Origin: [Phormidium] sp. LEGE 05292
GTDB lineage: Bacteria > Cyanobacteriota > Cyanobacteriia > Cyanobacteriales > Aerosakkonemataceae
DNA length: 64,000 nucleotides
Assembly: GCF_015207735.1 (NCBI RefSeq)
Contig: NZ_JADEWG010000018.1
Location: 1 to 64,000 of the forward strand
Direction: 5' to 3'
The position numbers and the translations under genes were made by a program. The first letter of the stretch is position 1. Each line of letters opens with the position of its first letter. The notes under the pieces are model-generated. The model had not been told where the DNA came from and ran no database searches. It saw only the letters and a list, made by a program, of their open reading frames with translations. Positions 29,707-38,203 of the stretch are shown piece after piece.

Positions 29707-30483
29707 TCAAATAATGAGATCGGCAAACGAAGCTACCTCTGGTGCAGCAAGTTTGATGATCTGTCCTTCTTTATAAGGAACTCTATCAATTATTTGAAAC
29801 TCGCAAGGGCAACCTCTTTGTTCTACTAAAGTATCTAAGTCGCTGTTACCATAAACCTCAAATTCCTCCCCATTTGGATCTTGGATTAAGTAACGCCACC
29901 GCAGTCGCTCAAAAGTAGTACTTTTCCCTGTTTTCTTCAATACTTTGTAAATCAAACTATCCTCTAAATCGCGCAAAGGAACAGTAGGATGTGGCACCGA
30001 TGCTAACAATTTAGGAATAGGCGCACCTACCCCTTTTTTAATCCCTATTTTCCGTTCTTTTTCCGGTAAACGCAAATCTTCGTTATAAGCAGATGAACGA
30101 GATAAATCAATCCGCAACTCAATATCTCCGATGAGAATATCCTGATACCCTTCATAGCCAGTTTCGTATTTGATGAATTTAAAACCTTCGATTGCTTGAA
30201 ATTGAGTATCAAAAATCCCAGCCTTACTGTCATCATCGAGGTAGACAGTTAAAGTATTGCTGTAATATCTCTGTTCCCCTTCTTCAGTAGTCGCTCCATT
30301 AATGCGAATTAAGGCACATTCATCCGGTAAAATTGACAAGCTTGTTTCGATCGCCTTCAACTGAGCAACGGTAATATATACCGCTTCACCAGTTAAATCT
30401 ATCTTACTTGTTACGTGCTGATTTCGCTTAAATTGTTCGGCAATTTGCTGCAAATTAATTGACTTTTTGGACGAACTAATCAT
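29707..30483 (-). CDS. Conserved-looking hypothetical protein, 258 aa
   Basis: I do not recognise this family. It has a strong ribosome-binding site: AAAGGAG about seven bases before the ATG. The N-terminus (ISSSKKSINLQQIAEQF) is helical and the rest is mixed, soluble and rich in charged residues, with no membrane segment. It sits on the same strand as the polymerase-like gene but behind the terminator-bearing plus gene, so it has its own promoter in the 30484-30797 gap, where a palindrome TTAGGTTTTTACCTAA could be its operator. Confidence 0.6.
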   Translation of the reverse strand: MISSSKKSINLQQIAEQFKRNQHVTSKIDLTGEAVYITVAQLKAIETSLSILPDECALIRINGATTEEGEQRYYSNTLTVYLDDDSKAGIFDTQFQAIEGFKFIKYETGYEGYQDILIGDIELRIDLSRSSAYNEDLRLPEKERKIGIKKGVGAPIPKLLASVPHPTVPLRDLEDSLIYKVLKKTGKSTTFERLRWRYLIQDPNGEEFEVYGNSDLDTLVEQRGCPCEFQIIDRVPYKEGQIIKLAAPEVASFADLII

Positions 30484-30842
30484 TGTGACTCCTTTAGATG
30501 CGAGCAGTTAGGTTTTTACCTAATCAGCTAATAGTGCATTTGAGTTACTGGAAAAACTGCTTTCTTTATCCCAATATTCGCGCCATACCTACAGGTGAGC
30601 ATCTAACTGAAGAAAGTAACTTTAGCTAGTAGGAAAAGTGCCGATTTAATAGTCAAGGTAGAGTTCATCTCTATCTTTTGTTAGAAACGCTAACACTTAT
30701 ACTTTAATTAAGTTACTTACCAAAGGAACAAGGTTTTTTTTGGTGAAAATGGCATAAATAAAAGAGTGAAATTGTATTCAATGCTGTTACAAACACTATG
30801 CCTCGCAGGTCAAGCTCAAAAAATAAGGCGGAGAGCAAAACA
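30484..30842. promoter_or_regulatory. Divergent regulatory gap with a palindrome
   Basis: The gap separates the 258-residue gene (minus) from the MinD-like gene (plus). A hairpin or operator-like palindrome, TTAGGT (30508-30513) / ACCTAA (30518-30523), lies 25 bases upstream of the minus gene. The rest is AT-rich, with a separate hairpin near 30657-30679. No gene is visible. Confidence 0.4.
30657..30679 (+). terminator. Hairpin with short T-run
   Basis: GGTAGAG (30657-30663) pairs with CTCTATC (30669-30675) with one G-U pair, loop TTCAT, followed by TTTT. It lies upstream of the MinD-like gene and could be an attenuator or a leftover terminator. Confidence 0.35.
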
Positions 30843-31796
30843 ATGTCGGAAATTCAAGTTGGCGATCGCATCAATAACCAAGCAAGTTTAGAAGCTCATA
30901 CTAATCAGCCGGAAGTTGTCGCACCCGCAGTAGGAAAAGAAAAAATTGTCGTACATATCAGCGGTGGTGAAATTGGTGGAATCGGAAAATCAACGGTAGG
31001 AAAAACCATCGTTTATTACTATCAAAAGAAAGAACAACAAGTGATTGTGGTAGATTGCGATCGCACCAATCCCGATGTATGGAATATGTACCAAAAAAAT
31101 GAAGTAGAAGCAGCGCACCGCTTAGAATTAAGCGATAATACCGATCGCGAAGATGCAGCAGATGAAATTTTGAACTGGGCAGCTGCTAAACAATTACCAG
31201 TTTTAGTTAATCTCCCTGCTCAAGCAGATACAAATATCCGTGCTTGGCTCGATCGTACTGTTTTACCGCTCATACAACTACCTGAAGAAGAGAAGGATGT
31301 GGAAATTCAAATCAACTATTGGTTTGTCACAAATGGATTTAAAGAAAGTATCGATTTATTTTTAAATTCTTTGTGGCATTATGGAGGACATATTCAACAT
31401 ATTTTAGTGCGAAATTTAGGCATAGCCAGCAATTGGGAAAATCTTGATAATGACCTTAATTTGACACATCTTACTCAGAAGATTATTCGTTTACCATTAG
31501 CTACAAAAAATCAGGCAATTATCGAAAAACCGGAAATTGCTAAAAAAGATAGAAGTATCAAAGATGTAGATGAAACTGGTCATAAAATTTTACCAATTAT
31601 TCAAATGGAATTTCCTCGACTAGCCAAGAGAGAACGTGATAAATTAAACGCAGAAGGTATTTCATTTAGGGAAGCTTTATCGGCTAGCACAAACGGCAAC
31701 GGCAGAAAAGTTTGGCCTGTATGGGAACGAAGCCGACTGTATAATTTTATCACAGATGCAGTAACTGTATTTGCAGAAACGGGAGTCCTGCCATGA
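30843..31796 (+). CDS. MinD/ParA-like P-loop ATPase
   Basis: Belongs to the SIMIBI class of ATPases that position or activate plasmid and conjugation machinery. GGIGKSTVGKT near residues 45-55 is a deviant Walker A motif, and VIVVDCDRTNPDVW matches the Walker A' region. I prefer the ATG at 30843, preceded by GGAG with nine-base spacing, over the in-frame ATG at 30798, which has no ribosome-binding site. It is distinct from the parA at 53565: longer, and next to a small membrane protein instead of parB. Its stop overlaps the next gene's ATG (ATGA). Such ATPases are often found in transfer regions (MobD- or VirC1-like), which is the role I infer here. Confidence 0.7.
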   Translation: MSEIQVGDRINNQASLEAHTNQPEVVAPAVGKEKIVVHISGGEIGGIGKSTVGKTIVYYYQKKEQQVIVVDCDRTNPDVWNMYQKNEVEAAHRLELSDNTDREDAADEILNWAAAKQLPVLVNLPAQADTNIRAWLDRTVLPLIQLPEEEKDVEIQINYWFVTNGFKESIDLFLNSLWHYGGHIQHILVRNLGIASNWENLDNDLNLTHLTQKIIRLPLATKNQAIIEKPEIAKKDRSIKDVDETGHKILPIIQMEFPRLAKRERDKLNAEGISFREALSASTNGNGRKVWPVWERSRLYNFITDAVTVFAETGVLP

Positions 31797-32209
31797 CCCA
31801 ATCTGTAAAAAAACCGGAAGATTTTCCATTACTCAAGCGATTGTTAAAAGATAAATCAGAAGATTTTCAACAAAAGGTTTGGGATTATGTAGCTTTAACC
31901 GATCTGCAACCTGACGATCCGGGAATAATTTTTCCCATTTTATTGGGACAGTTGCAATTACTACTCTCTGAAACTCCTGACACCTTAGAACGTATGTTCA
32001 AAGACGGTTCTGCTGAATTAAAACAATCGTTGGAGTTATCCGAACGGGTACTAATTGCACGGCAAAAAAAGGCGATCGCAGATGCAGCTTTAGCCGTTAT
32101 TCGAGAAGCACGCTCCGAAGCCAAGAAGAAGGAAGGCTTACAACCCTGGAGTACTATAGCCCTTGCATCTGGTTGCCTTGCTGGAATATTGGGGTTAGGG
32201 TTCTTATAA
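31793..32209 (+). CDS. Small protein with C-terminal membrane anchor
   Basis: 138 residues, unrecognised. The body is helical and charged, with AADAALAVIREARSE-type helices near residues 95-115, and ends in a single hydrophobic segment, IALASGCLAGILGLGFL, that could anchor it in the membrane with the bulk in the cytoplasm. It is translationally coupled to the MinD-like ATPase, so the two probably form one complex; a tail-anchored partner for a positioning ATPase would make sense. A terminator follows. Confidence 0.6.
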   Translation: MTQSVKKPEDFPLLKRLLKDKSEDFQQKVWDYVALTDLQPDDPGIIFPILLGQLQLLLSETPDTLERMFKDGSAELKQSLELSERVLIARQKKAIADAALAVIREARSEAKKKEGLQPWSTIALASGCLAGILGLGFL

Positions 32210-32246
32210 GTGAGATCGCTTTCCTCTGATATAAACTCAGATTTTG

Positions 32247-32266
32247 AGAGGGCGATCCTCTTTTTT
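32247..32266 (+). terminator. Rho-independent terminator
   Basis: AGAGG (32247-32251) pairs with CCTCT (32257-32261), loop GCGAT, followed by five T's. It ends the MinD-like/anchor pair. Confidence 0.7.
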
Positions 32267-32297
32267 CTAGCGAACAGTAAATAAATTATAGTACAAT

Positions 32298-32329
32298 TAT
32301 ACTAAATTCGTACCAACTGAGGAAATAGT
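32298..32329 (+). promoter_or_regulatory. Promoter -10 and ribosome-binding site of the Cas2-like gene
   Basis: TATACT at 32298-32303 is a good -10 box, and GAGG at 32319-32322 lies seven bases before the ATG at 32330. The -35 region is not clear. Confidence 0.5.
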
Positions 32330-32620
32330 ATGAGAAGATTGTCAATTAGCTATGATTTAAGAAATCGTAACCGAGATTACCAAAAGCTTCACAGCATTTT
32401 GAGTCAACTAGGTGCTAAACGGTCTTTATTGTCTAAGTGGGAACTCAGGTGCAACTATAGTGCTGCTGAATTGCTAGACAAACTAAAGCGGTACATAGAT
32501 ACTGATGATTGCGTCGTTGTTGATGAAATTGTTGACTCTGTTAGTTTTAATGCCAAGACCGATAGTTACTGGGAAGGTTTTGGCGAAGTGCAACCAAACT
32601 TTGTTAAAAAGTTTTATTAA
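32330..32620 (+). CDS. Stand-alone Cas2-like (SinR/VapD-type) protein
   Basis: 96 residues. The N-terminal strand LSISYDLRN carries the conserved Asp position of the Cas2/VapD ferredoxin-like fold, followed by YQKLHSILSQLGAKRSLLS and a second strand with CVVVDEIVD. The pattern matches stand-alone Cas2-like proteins often annotated as SinR family, many of which are suspected RNases or toxins. There is no cas1, other cas gene or CRISPR array nearby, so a role in spacer acquisition is unlikely. It has its own promoter and Shine-Dalgarno sequence, and its last four bases overlap the 3' end of the convergent WD40 gene. Confidence 0.65.
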   Translation: MRRLSISYDLRNRNRDYQKLHSILSQLGAKRSLLSKWELRCNYSAAELLDKLKRYIDTDDCVVVDEIVDSVSFNAKTDSYWEGFGEVQPNFVKKFY

Positions 32621-35115
32621 TCACATCGCCAAATCATAATAGTCTTGTCATTACTCCCACTAACTAGCGTTTTTCCATCAGGGCTAAAAGCAACAGAAAA
32701 AACTGCATCTGAATGCCCTGTCAGGGTGCAAATTTCTTCTCCCCTATCAAGCCTCCAAATTATTATAGTTTTGTCTCTACTGGCGCTAGCTAGAATCTGC
32801 CCATTTGGACTAAAAGCAACCGAAAGAACCGAGTCTGAATGCCCTGTCAGCGTATAAATTTCTTTACCAGTCCTCAATTGCCAAAGCTTAATGGTGTGAT
32901 CTTCATGACTCCCGCCACTGGCTAAAGTCTGCCCATCTGGGCTGAAGACAACAGAATGCACCCAGCCTGAATGCCCTACTAAAGTGCGAATTAACTCACC
33001 ACTGGCTAGATCCCACAGTTGGATAGTTTTGTCATCGCTGCTGCTTGCTAAAATCCGATCGTCCGGGCTAATAGCGACAGAATTAACTGTGTTAGAATGT
33101 CCAGTCAAAGTCCTAATTTCTCGACCTGTTCCTAACTGCCACAACTTGATAGTTCCGTCACCACTACCACTAGCTAGAGTCTGTCCATTCCTGCTAATGG
33201 CAACAGACTGAACTAACTGAGTATGGCCTATGAAATTGCGAACTTGCTTGCCGTTGCTAAGTTGCCACAGCTTAATGGTTTTGTCCGAACTCCCACTAAC
33301 TAGAGTTTCTTCATCTGGGCTGAAGAAAACTGTGTTAACTCCGGCAAACCAGCCTTCATGACCTACTAGGGTTTTGAGTTCATCTCCGGTATCCAGTTGC
33401 CAAATTTTAATAGTTTTGTCATTACTGCCACTGGCTACCATCTTCCCGGAAGGACTAATAGCTACAGATGCAACGCCCCGTGAATGACCCGTAAGAGTAA
33501 GTAGACATCTCCAGTTTTGGATTTTAGGTTGTAAAGTAAGGGTGGGAATAGCTGGCACGGCTGGGGTTTTAAGCTCACGCTGCCAAATATTAATGGTCGC
33601 ATCCTCACAACCACTAGCAAGAGTTTGTCCGTCTAAGCTAAAAGCAACTGAATGAACAGATTTTGAATGCCCTTTAAGGGTGCGGAGTTCCTTACCTGTT
33701 TCGACATCCCAAACCTTCACGGTTTTATCTCTGCTACCAGTGGCGAAAGTCTTACCATCAGGATTGAAAGCAACACAAAAAACCCAGTCTGAATGACCTC
33801 TTATGGTATGAATTTTTCTGCTTGTTTTGGCATCCCAAACAGCAATACTTTTATCCCTACTAGCACTAACAATAGTTTGACCATCTGGACTAAAAGCAAC
33901 TGATTCAACTGAGTCTGTATGCCCACTGATTGTGTAAATTTCCTTGCCTGTTTTAACATCCCAGAATTTAATATCCTTGTCGCTACTACCACTAGCGAGA
34001 ACCTTACCGTCAGGAGCAAAGCAAATTGATTGAACCATGCCTGAATGCCCTGTAAGAGTAATAATTTGTTTACCTGTCTGTACCTTCCAAATTTTAATAG
34101 TATTATCTGCACTACCACTAGCAAGAATCTGTCCATCTGGGCTAAAAGCAATCGATTTAATTATGTTTGAATGTCCAATCGCAAAAGTACTGATAGCAGA
34201 AATAAATTGACCCCAGTCTGATTTTCCCAGCGACAAAGCACCAATAGTTCGTATCTCGTTGCCTGTTTGCCAATTCCAAAGTTTGATAGTTTGAAGCCCG
34301 CCAGTGTCAGTAGCAAGTATCTGCCCATCTGGGCTAAAAGCAAGCGTACAAACCCAGCTATCGTGTTGCCTGATACTACAAATTTCCTTTCCCGTCTCGA
34401 TATCCCAAATCTTAATAGCGTCCTTTGTACCTCCGCCGCCACTGGCAAGAGTCTTACCATCAGGATTGAAAGCAACGGAATTTACTTCGCATAAATGTCC
34501 TCTAAGAGTGTGTACACATCTCCACATCTCAGTTGAGGGTTCTAATTCCGATTTTGTAAAAGCTTGTTTGGGTAGAGATTTTGATATTTGTCGTGGTGCT
34601 GGTTTTGGTGAAACAGATAATTCATTAATTAACTCTGACATATTGAGATCTGAGTTCTCATCAGTAATCAGAGATGCCAAGTCAAAGTTAGGATCGTCTG
34701 TATTATTGCCAGATTTAGGCTTTACTTTGGATGGTAATGGTGATGGCGGTACTTGTATCTGTTGTTGTTGTGGCGCTACTATTTGCGGCTGTGATTTAAG
34801 ATCTGTTTGAATTTTGCTGTTTGTTCCTAGTGCAAATTCTTGAGTCCAGGCGGGGAAATCTTCTCCAGTTTGTCGCCCGTAAATCCTAACTTTTGTAATG
34901 GATTGAGTGCCCAAGCTCATCATTCCTTTACGAACAAAGGCAATCATAGCCTGTTCTTCTGGAACTTGTTCTGATTCCAGCATTACTTGCAAGCAACCAT
35001 CTTTGAGCGCAGCTTTGACTGTGATTCCCTTGGGTTGTAGCTGGCGGTTCATCAGGGTGGCGATCGCTCTCGGATTGCCCTGTTTGGCAAGTTCCAGAAG
35101 ATTTGGCTGAGTCAT
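32617..35115 (-). CDS. 14-repeat WD40 protein
   Basis: 832 residues. Residues 1-95 form a compact domain seen in front of cyanobacterial WD40 proteins (KGITVKAALKDGCLQV, SITKVRIYGRQTGEDFPAW). A Gln/Pro-rich linker runs to about residue 195. Fourteen WD40 repeats follow, split seven and seven by the linker KTPAVPAIPTLTLQPK (near residues 515-530), so it should fold as two seven-bladed propellers acting as a protein-binding scaffold. Repeat 3 has an insertion of about 20 residues. It is read toward the Cas2-like gene. Its 5' end lies 24 bases from the truncated traC frame, which suggests that the WD40 gene was inserted there. Confidence 0.85.
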   Translation of the reverse strand: MTQPNLLELAKQGNPRAIATLMNRQLQPKGITVKAALKDGCLQVMLESEQVPEEQAMIAFVRKGMMSLGTQSITKVRIYGRQTGEDFPAWTQEFALGTNSKIQTDLKSQPQIVAPQQQQIQVPPSPLPSKVKPKSGNNTDDPNFDLASLITDENSDLNMSELINELSVSPKPAPRQISKSLPKQAFTKSELEPSTEMWRCVHTLRGHLCEVNSVAFNPDGKTLASGGGGTKDAIKIWDIETGKEICSIRQHDSWVCTLAFSPDGQILATDTGGLQTIKLWNWQTGNEIRTIGALSLGKSDWGQFISAISTFAIGHSNIIKSIAFSPDGQILASGSADNTIKIWKVQTGKQIITLTGHSGMVQSICFAPDGKVLASGSSDKDIKFWDVKTGKEIYTISGHTDSVESVAFSPDGQTIVSASRDKSIAVWDAKTSRKIHTIRGHSDWVFCVAFNPDGKTFATGSRDKTVKVWDVETGKELRTLKGHSKSVHSVAFSLDGQTLASGCEDATINIWQRELKTPAVPAIPTLTLQPKIQNWRCLLTLTGHSRGVASVAISPSGKMVASGSNDKTIKIWQLDTGDELKTLVGHEGWFAGVNTVFFSPDEETLVSGSSDKTIKLWQLSNGKQVRNFIGHTQLVQSVAISRNGQTLASGSGDGTIKLWQLGTGREIRTLTGHSNTVNSVAISPDDRILASSSDDKTIQLWDLASGELIRTLVGHSGWVHSVVFSPDGQTLASGGSHEDHTIKLWQLRTGKEIYTLTGHSDSVLSVAFSPNGQILASASRDKTIIIWRLDRGEEICTLTGHSDAVFSVAFSPDGKTLVSGSNDKTIMIWRCD

Positions 35116-35139
35116 AGCAGCAGAGGCGAAGATCTGTAA

Positions 35140-35337
35140 TTACTCGATAAAGATATTTTACATCTTTTTGTCACAAGAACAGAGGATCACATTGAAAAAG
35201 CATTAGCTTTTATCGAAAAGTCATGGAAGAAATTCACTGGAGAAATTCATGAATTCCACTTTTTTCGAGTAGAAAAGTTACTTTATGCTTCTTTCACCGA
35301 TGGTTTCCAACGCTGGGAGCAATTACTCGCTAACAAA
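35140..35337 (+). pseudogene. Upstream in-frame remnant of traC/virB4
   Basis: Sixty-six open codons directly continue the traC-like frame upstream of its first ATG, after a TAA at 35137. The residues are protein-like and continuous with the gene (LHLFVTRTEDHIEKALAFIE, then RWEQLLANKMG). No ATG, GTG or TTG start is available in this part. The true N-terminus of the ATPase has therefore been lost at or near 35115-35140, where the WD40 gene begins on the other strand. Confidence 0.7.
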
Positions 35338-37422
35338 ATGGGTTTAGCGATTCGCCCTTTTACCGCACAAGAAATGTGGTTGCATTTGTGGTCGAGATTC
35401 AACGACACTCCACCACCCCCAATTCCTCAATTATTAGTTTTAGACGAAAACGGCTTGAGAGAAAATCAATATTCAGATGTACATCCCACAACTTTATTAA
35501 TGGAATCTGAATCTTCTGTTCCCGTTGCCGATCGCCGTTGGACGCATATCAAAAATAAATACATAGGAGCTTTAACCTTTCAAGATAAACCAGGAGGTTG
35601 GACAGATAAATATGCTCAAATGTCCTATTTATGGAAGGTATTGGCACGCGATGAAGTGTATGACACAGAAATTTATTGTCAGTTAATGAGAGCTAACGAT
35701 GGGTTAGTAAAAAGCAATATGCAGCGCATTACCAAACAGTCTACAGTTAGCGCTGAACTGGCTACTGAAAAAAGTTCTGTTGATGTCGGTTCGTTATTAA
35801 AAATTGAAGATGCTGTTGCGGCTCAAGCTGAACTCTATCGCGGTGCAGTTGGCATTCATACTGCTGTTGTTTTCCTAGTTTACCGTCCGAGTCGGGAAAA
35901 ATTAGACGAAGCGTGTCGTCACTTGCAATCTTTATTTCTTCGCCCAGCTTGGGTGATTAGAGAAACCGAATATCCTTGGAAAATTTGGTTGCAAACCTTT
36001 CCAATATGTTGGGAGCGTTTGATGACTACACCTTTCAATCGCCGCCGACTTTATCTTAACAGCGAAGTTCTGGGATTAATGCCTTTAGTCCGCACCCGAA
36101 GTGGCGATAAAACTGGGTTTGAATTAATAGCAGGAGAGGGAGGAACGCCTGTTTTTATCGACTTATACGATCGGCACAAAAATTTAGGTCTGTTCGGTAC
36201 GACTCGCTCCGGTAAATCGGTGATGGCAGCAGGTATTTTAACCCAAGCTTTAGCACGGGGAATGCCAGTAGTAGCAATGGATTATCCCAAACCAGATGGT
36301 AGCAGTACGTTCACAGACTATACTCGGTTTATGGGTGAAGATGGCGCTTATTTCGATATTGGAAAAGAGTCTTCAAATTTATTTGAATTACCGGATTTAA
36401 GCACTCTATCGCCACAACTTCAAAAAGAGCGATTTGAAGATTATAAGGATTTTTTAACTTCTGCATTGATGGCAATGGTGATAGGTGGAAAACGTACTAG
36501 TGGCATGAGAGATACTGCCATTCTGGACACTGTGCGAGCGATTTTAACTTTAGCTTTGGATGCTTTCTTTAGCGACTGGCAAATTCGCGATCGCTACGCC
36601 ACCGCATTCACTCACGGTTTTGGTTCGGAAGAATGGCAACAGATGCCGACTTTAAACGATTTTCTGAGCTACTGTTCTACCGAACGGCTGCGCTTGGATT
36701 CGCTCACTGGCGATATTCCAGCGGCGCTGCAATTAATCAAACTGCGCTTGCGGTTTTGGCTGACTTCGCGGGTTGGTAGAGCGATCGCGCTTCCTTCGAC
36801 TTTTAGAAGTAATGCAAGGTTGCTTGTTTTCGCCCTGAGAAACCTTTCCAACGATGAAGATGCTGCCATTCTTTCTTTAAGTGCTTATTCGGCAGCTTTA
36901 CGACGTGCTTTAGCATCAACAGCGAGTATTTTCTTCATTGATGAATCGCCAATTTTGTTTGAGTATGACAGCATCGCCGCTTTAGTTGGAAGATTATGTG
37001 CTAACGGAGCTAAATCGGGTATTCGTGTTATTTTATCTGCACAAGATCCTGATACGATCGCTACTTCTCCCAGTGGTGCAAAAATATTTCAAAACTTGTC
37101 CACTCGACTAATTGGAAGAATTCAACCAACAGCAGCAGATAGCTTTGTAAATATTCTCAAATATCCACCTGAAATTATTTACAAAAATTCCACCGAAAGT
37201 TTTTTTCCCCGCCGCAGCGGAATGTATTCACAATGGTTGTTAGATGATAACGGCATTTACACATACTGCCGCTATTATCCATCTGCTGAGTTATTAGCCG
37301 CAGTTGCTAACAATCCTGAAGAACAGGCGGCGCGTGCAATCGCTTTCCAAAAACATAGCGATAAATTCATCGCCATTAAAGAGTTCAGCAAACAACTTAT
37401 CACTTTAAGTAAGAGTGCTTGA
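35338..37422 (+). CDS. Conjugative transfer ATPase, TraC/VirB4-like, N-terminally truncated
   Basis: VirB4-family ATPases power pilus assembly at the inner membrane. From the first ATG, 694 residues remain, with Walker A GTTRSGKSVM near residue 288 and Walker B SIFFIDESPILFEY near 531, followed by VILSAQDPD, the usual sensor region. The ATG at 35338 has no Shine-Dalgarno sequence and sits within the coding frame (see 35140-35337), so the natural start is missing. The ATPase core is complete, so a shortened product could still work if it is translated. It is the first gene of the transfer operon and lies close to the VirB5/TrbJ-like gene. Confidence 0.8.
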   Translation: MGLAIRPFTAQEMWLHLWSRFNDTPPPPIPQLLVLDENGLRENQYSDVHPTTLLMESESSVPVADRRWTHIKNKYIGALTFQDKPGGWTDKYAQMSYLWKVLARDEVYDTEIYCQLMRANDGLVKSNMQRITKQSTVSAELATEKSSVDVGSLLKIEDAVAAQAELYRGAVGIHTAVVFLVYRPSREKLDEACRHLQSLFLRPAWVIRETEYPWKIWLQTFPICWERLMTTPFNRRRLYLNSEVLGLMPLVRTRSGDKTGFELIAGEGGTPVFIDLYDRHKNLGLFGTTRSGKSVMAAGILTQALARGMPVVAMDYPKPDGSSTFTDYTRFMGEDGAYFDIGKESSNLFELPDLSTLSPQLQKERFEDYKDFLTSALMAMVIGGKRTSGMRDTAILDTVRAILTLALDAFFSDWQIRDRYATAFTHGFGSEEWQQMPTLNDFLSYCSTERLRLDSLTGDIPAALQLIKLRLRFWLTSRVGRAIALPSTFRSNARLLVFALRNLSNDEDAAILSLSAYSAALRRALASTASIFFIDESPILFEYDSIAALVGRLCANGAKSGIRVILSAQDPDTIATSPSGAKIFQNLSTRLIGRIQPTAADSFVNILKYPPEIIYKNSTESFFPRRSGMYSQWLLDDNGIYTYCRYYPSAELLAAVANNPEEQAARAIAFQKHSDKFIAIKEFSKQLITLSKSA

Positions 37423-37447
37423 AATTGAAAATCAAGAAGGAGTCAAT

Positions 37448-38182
37448 ATGAAACTCAACAAACACTCCAAAAAATCCGCTATCATTTCAGGTTTAGCTGT
37501 GATGCTTTTGATTACTTATACTGCTCCTAGTCGTGCTGTTACTACACCGATGGGTAGGGGAGACTTTTTTAATGGTTTGTTAAACCAGTTTCTTCAGTAT
37601 TTTGAAGAAGCTCAACGGTATATTAGCCAAGTCATAAATGACAAAATTCAACCCTTAGAAGACTCTATTAATGCGGATTTGCAAAATGCACTTGGGCAAG
37701 CTAAAGGCGTTTTAGGAATACCCGATCCTATAGCAACTCGAAAAACTGTCGAAGAAACTTTATCAAATTCTGCTGAACCGATTAATTCTCAAGAAAGAGC
37801 AACCAACGAGATCGATCGCCAAATTACCAGAGCAACTGCATCTGCAACGCTCAGTCAACAAGGACAGCAACGAACTCAAGAACAACTGCAAATTACCAAA
37901 CAAGCAGTAGAAACGGTGCAGCAGCAAGCACAAATCGCTCAATCAGATGTTGTTACCCAAAATGTAATGAAACGGATAGCTGCCCAAAATGCAGAAATCA
38001 GCGGTGTTCTTGGTTCTATGCGGCAGGATATGGCACAAAATGCCCAACGTCAAGAACTAGCTAATGTCAACTTAACAAATATTTCTCGTGCTATCGACGG
38101 TCAAAACCAAGCCGCAGATAGCGATCGCGTTAGCACAGGTTTTGGCAACTTACGTATTTTTTCACGAGCCAGATTGTTCTAA
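37448..38182 (+). CDS. VirB5/TrbJ-like periplasmic T4SS protein
   Basis: 244 residues from the ATG at 37448, which has AAGAAGGAG upstream; an earlier in-frame start at 37415 overlaps traC and would spoil the signal peptide. The N-terminus is a Sec signal (KKSAIISGLAVMLLITY, cleavage after APSRA). The mature part is almost entirely helical and Gln-rich, with long coiled-coil segments near residues 130-190, as in VirB5 and TrbJ minor pilus components. Assignment rests on the fold pattern and on its position between the VirB4-like and VirB6-like genes. Confidence 0.6.
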   Translation: MKLNKHSKKSAIISGLAVMLLITYTAPSRAVTTPMGRGDFFNGLLNQFLQYFEEAQRYISQVINDKIQPLEDSINADLQNALGQAKGVLGIPDPIATRKTVEETLSNSAEPINSQERATNEIDRQITRATASATLSQQGQQRTQEQLQITKQAVETVQQQAQIAQSDVVTQNVMKRIAAQNAEISGVLGSMRQDMAQNAQRQELANVNLTNISRAIDGQNQAADSDRVSTGFGNLRIFSRARLF

Positions 38183-38203
38183 CTTGTTTTAGGTGGACTC
38201 AAG

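Noticed and set aside
30798-30842. ATG at 30798 as start of the MinD-like gene
   Set aside because: No ribosome-binding site precedes it, whereas the ATG at 30843 has GGAG at good spacing. Not fully excluded.
32330-32620. CRISPR adaptation locus
   Set aside because: Only a Cas2-like protein is present; there is no cas1, effector gene or array in the window.
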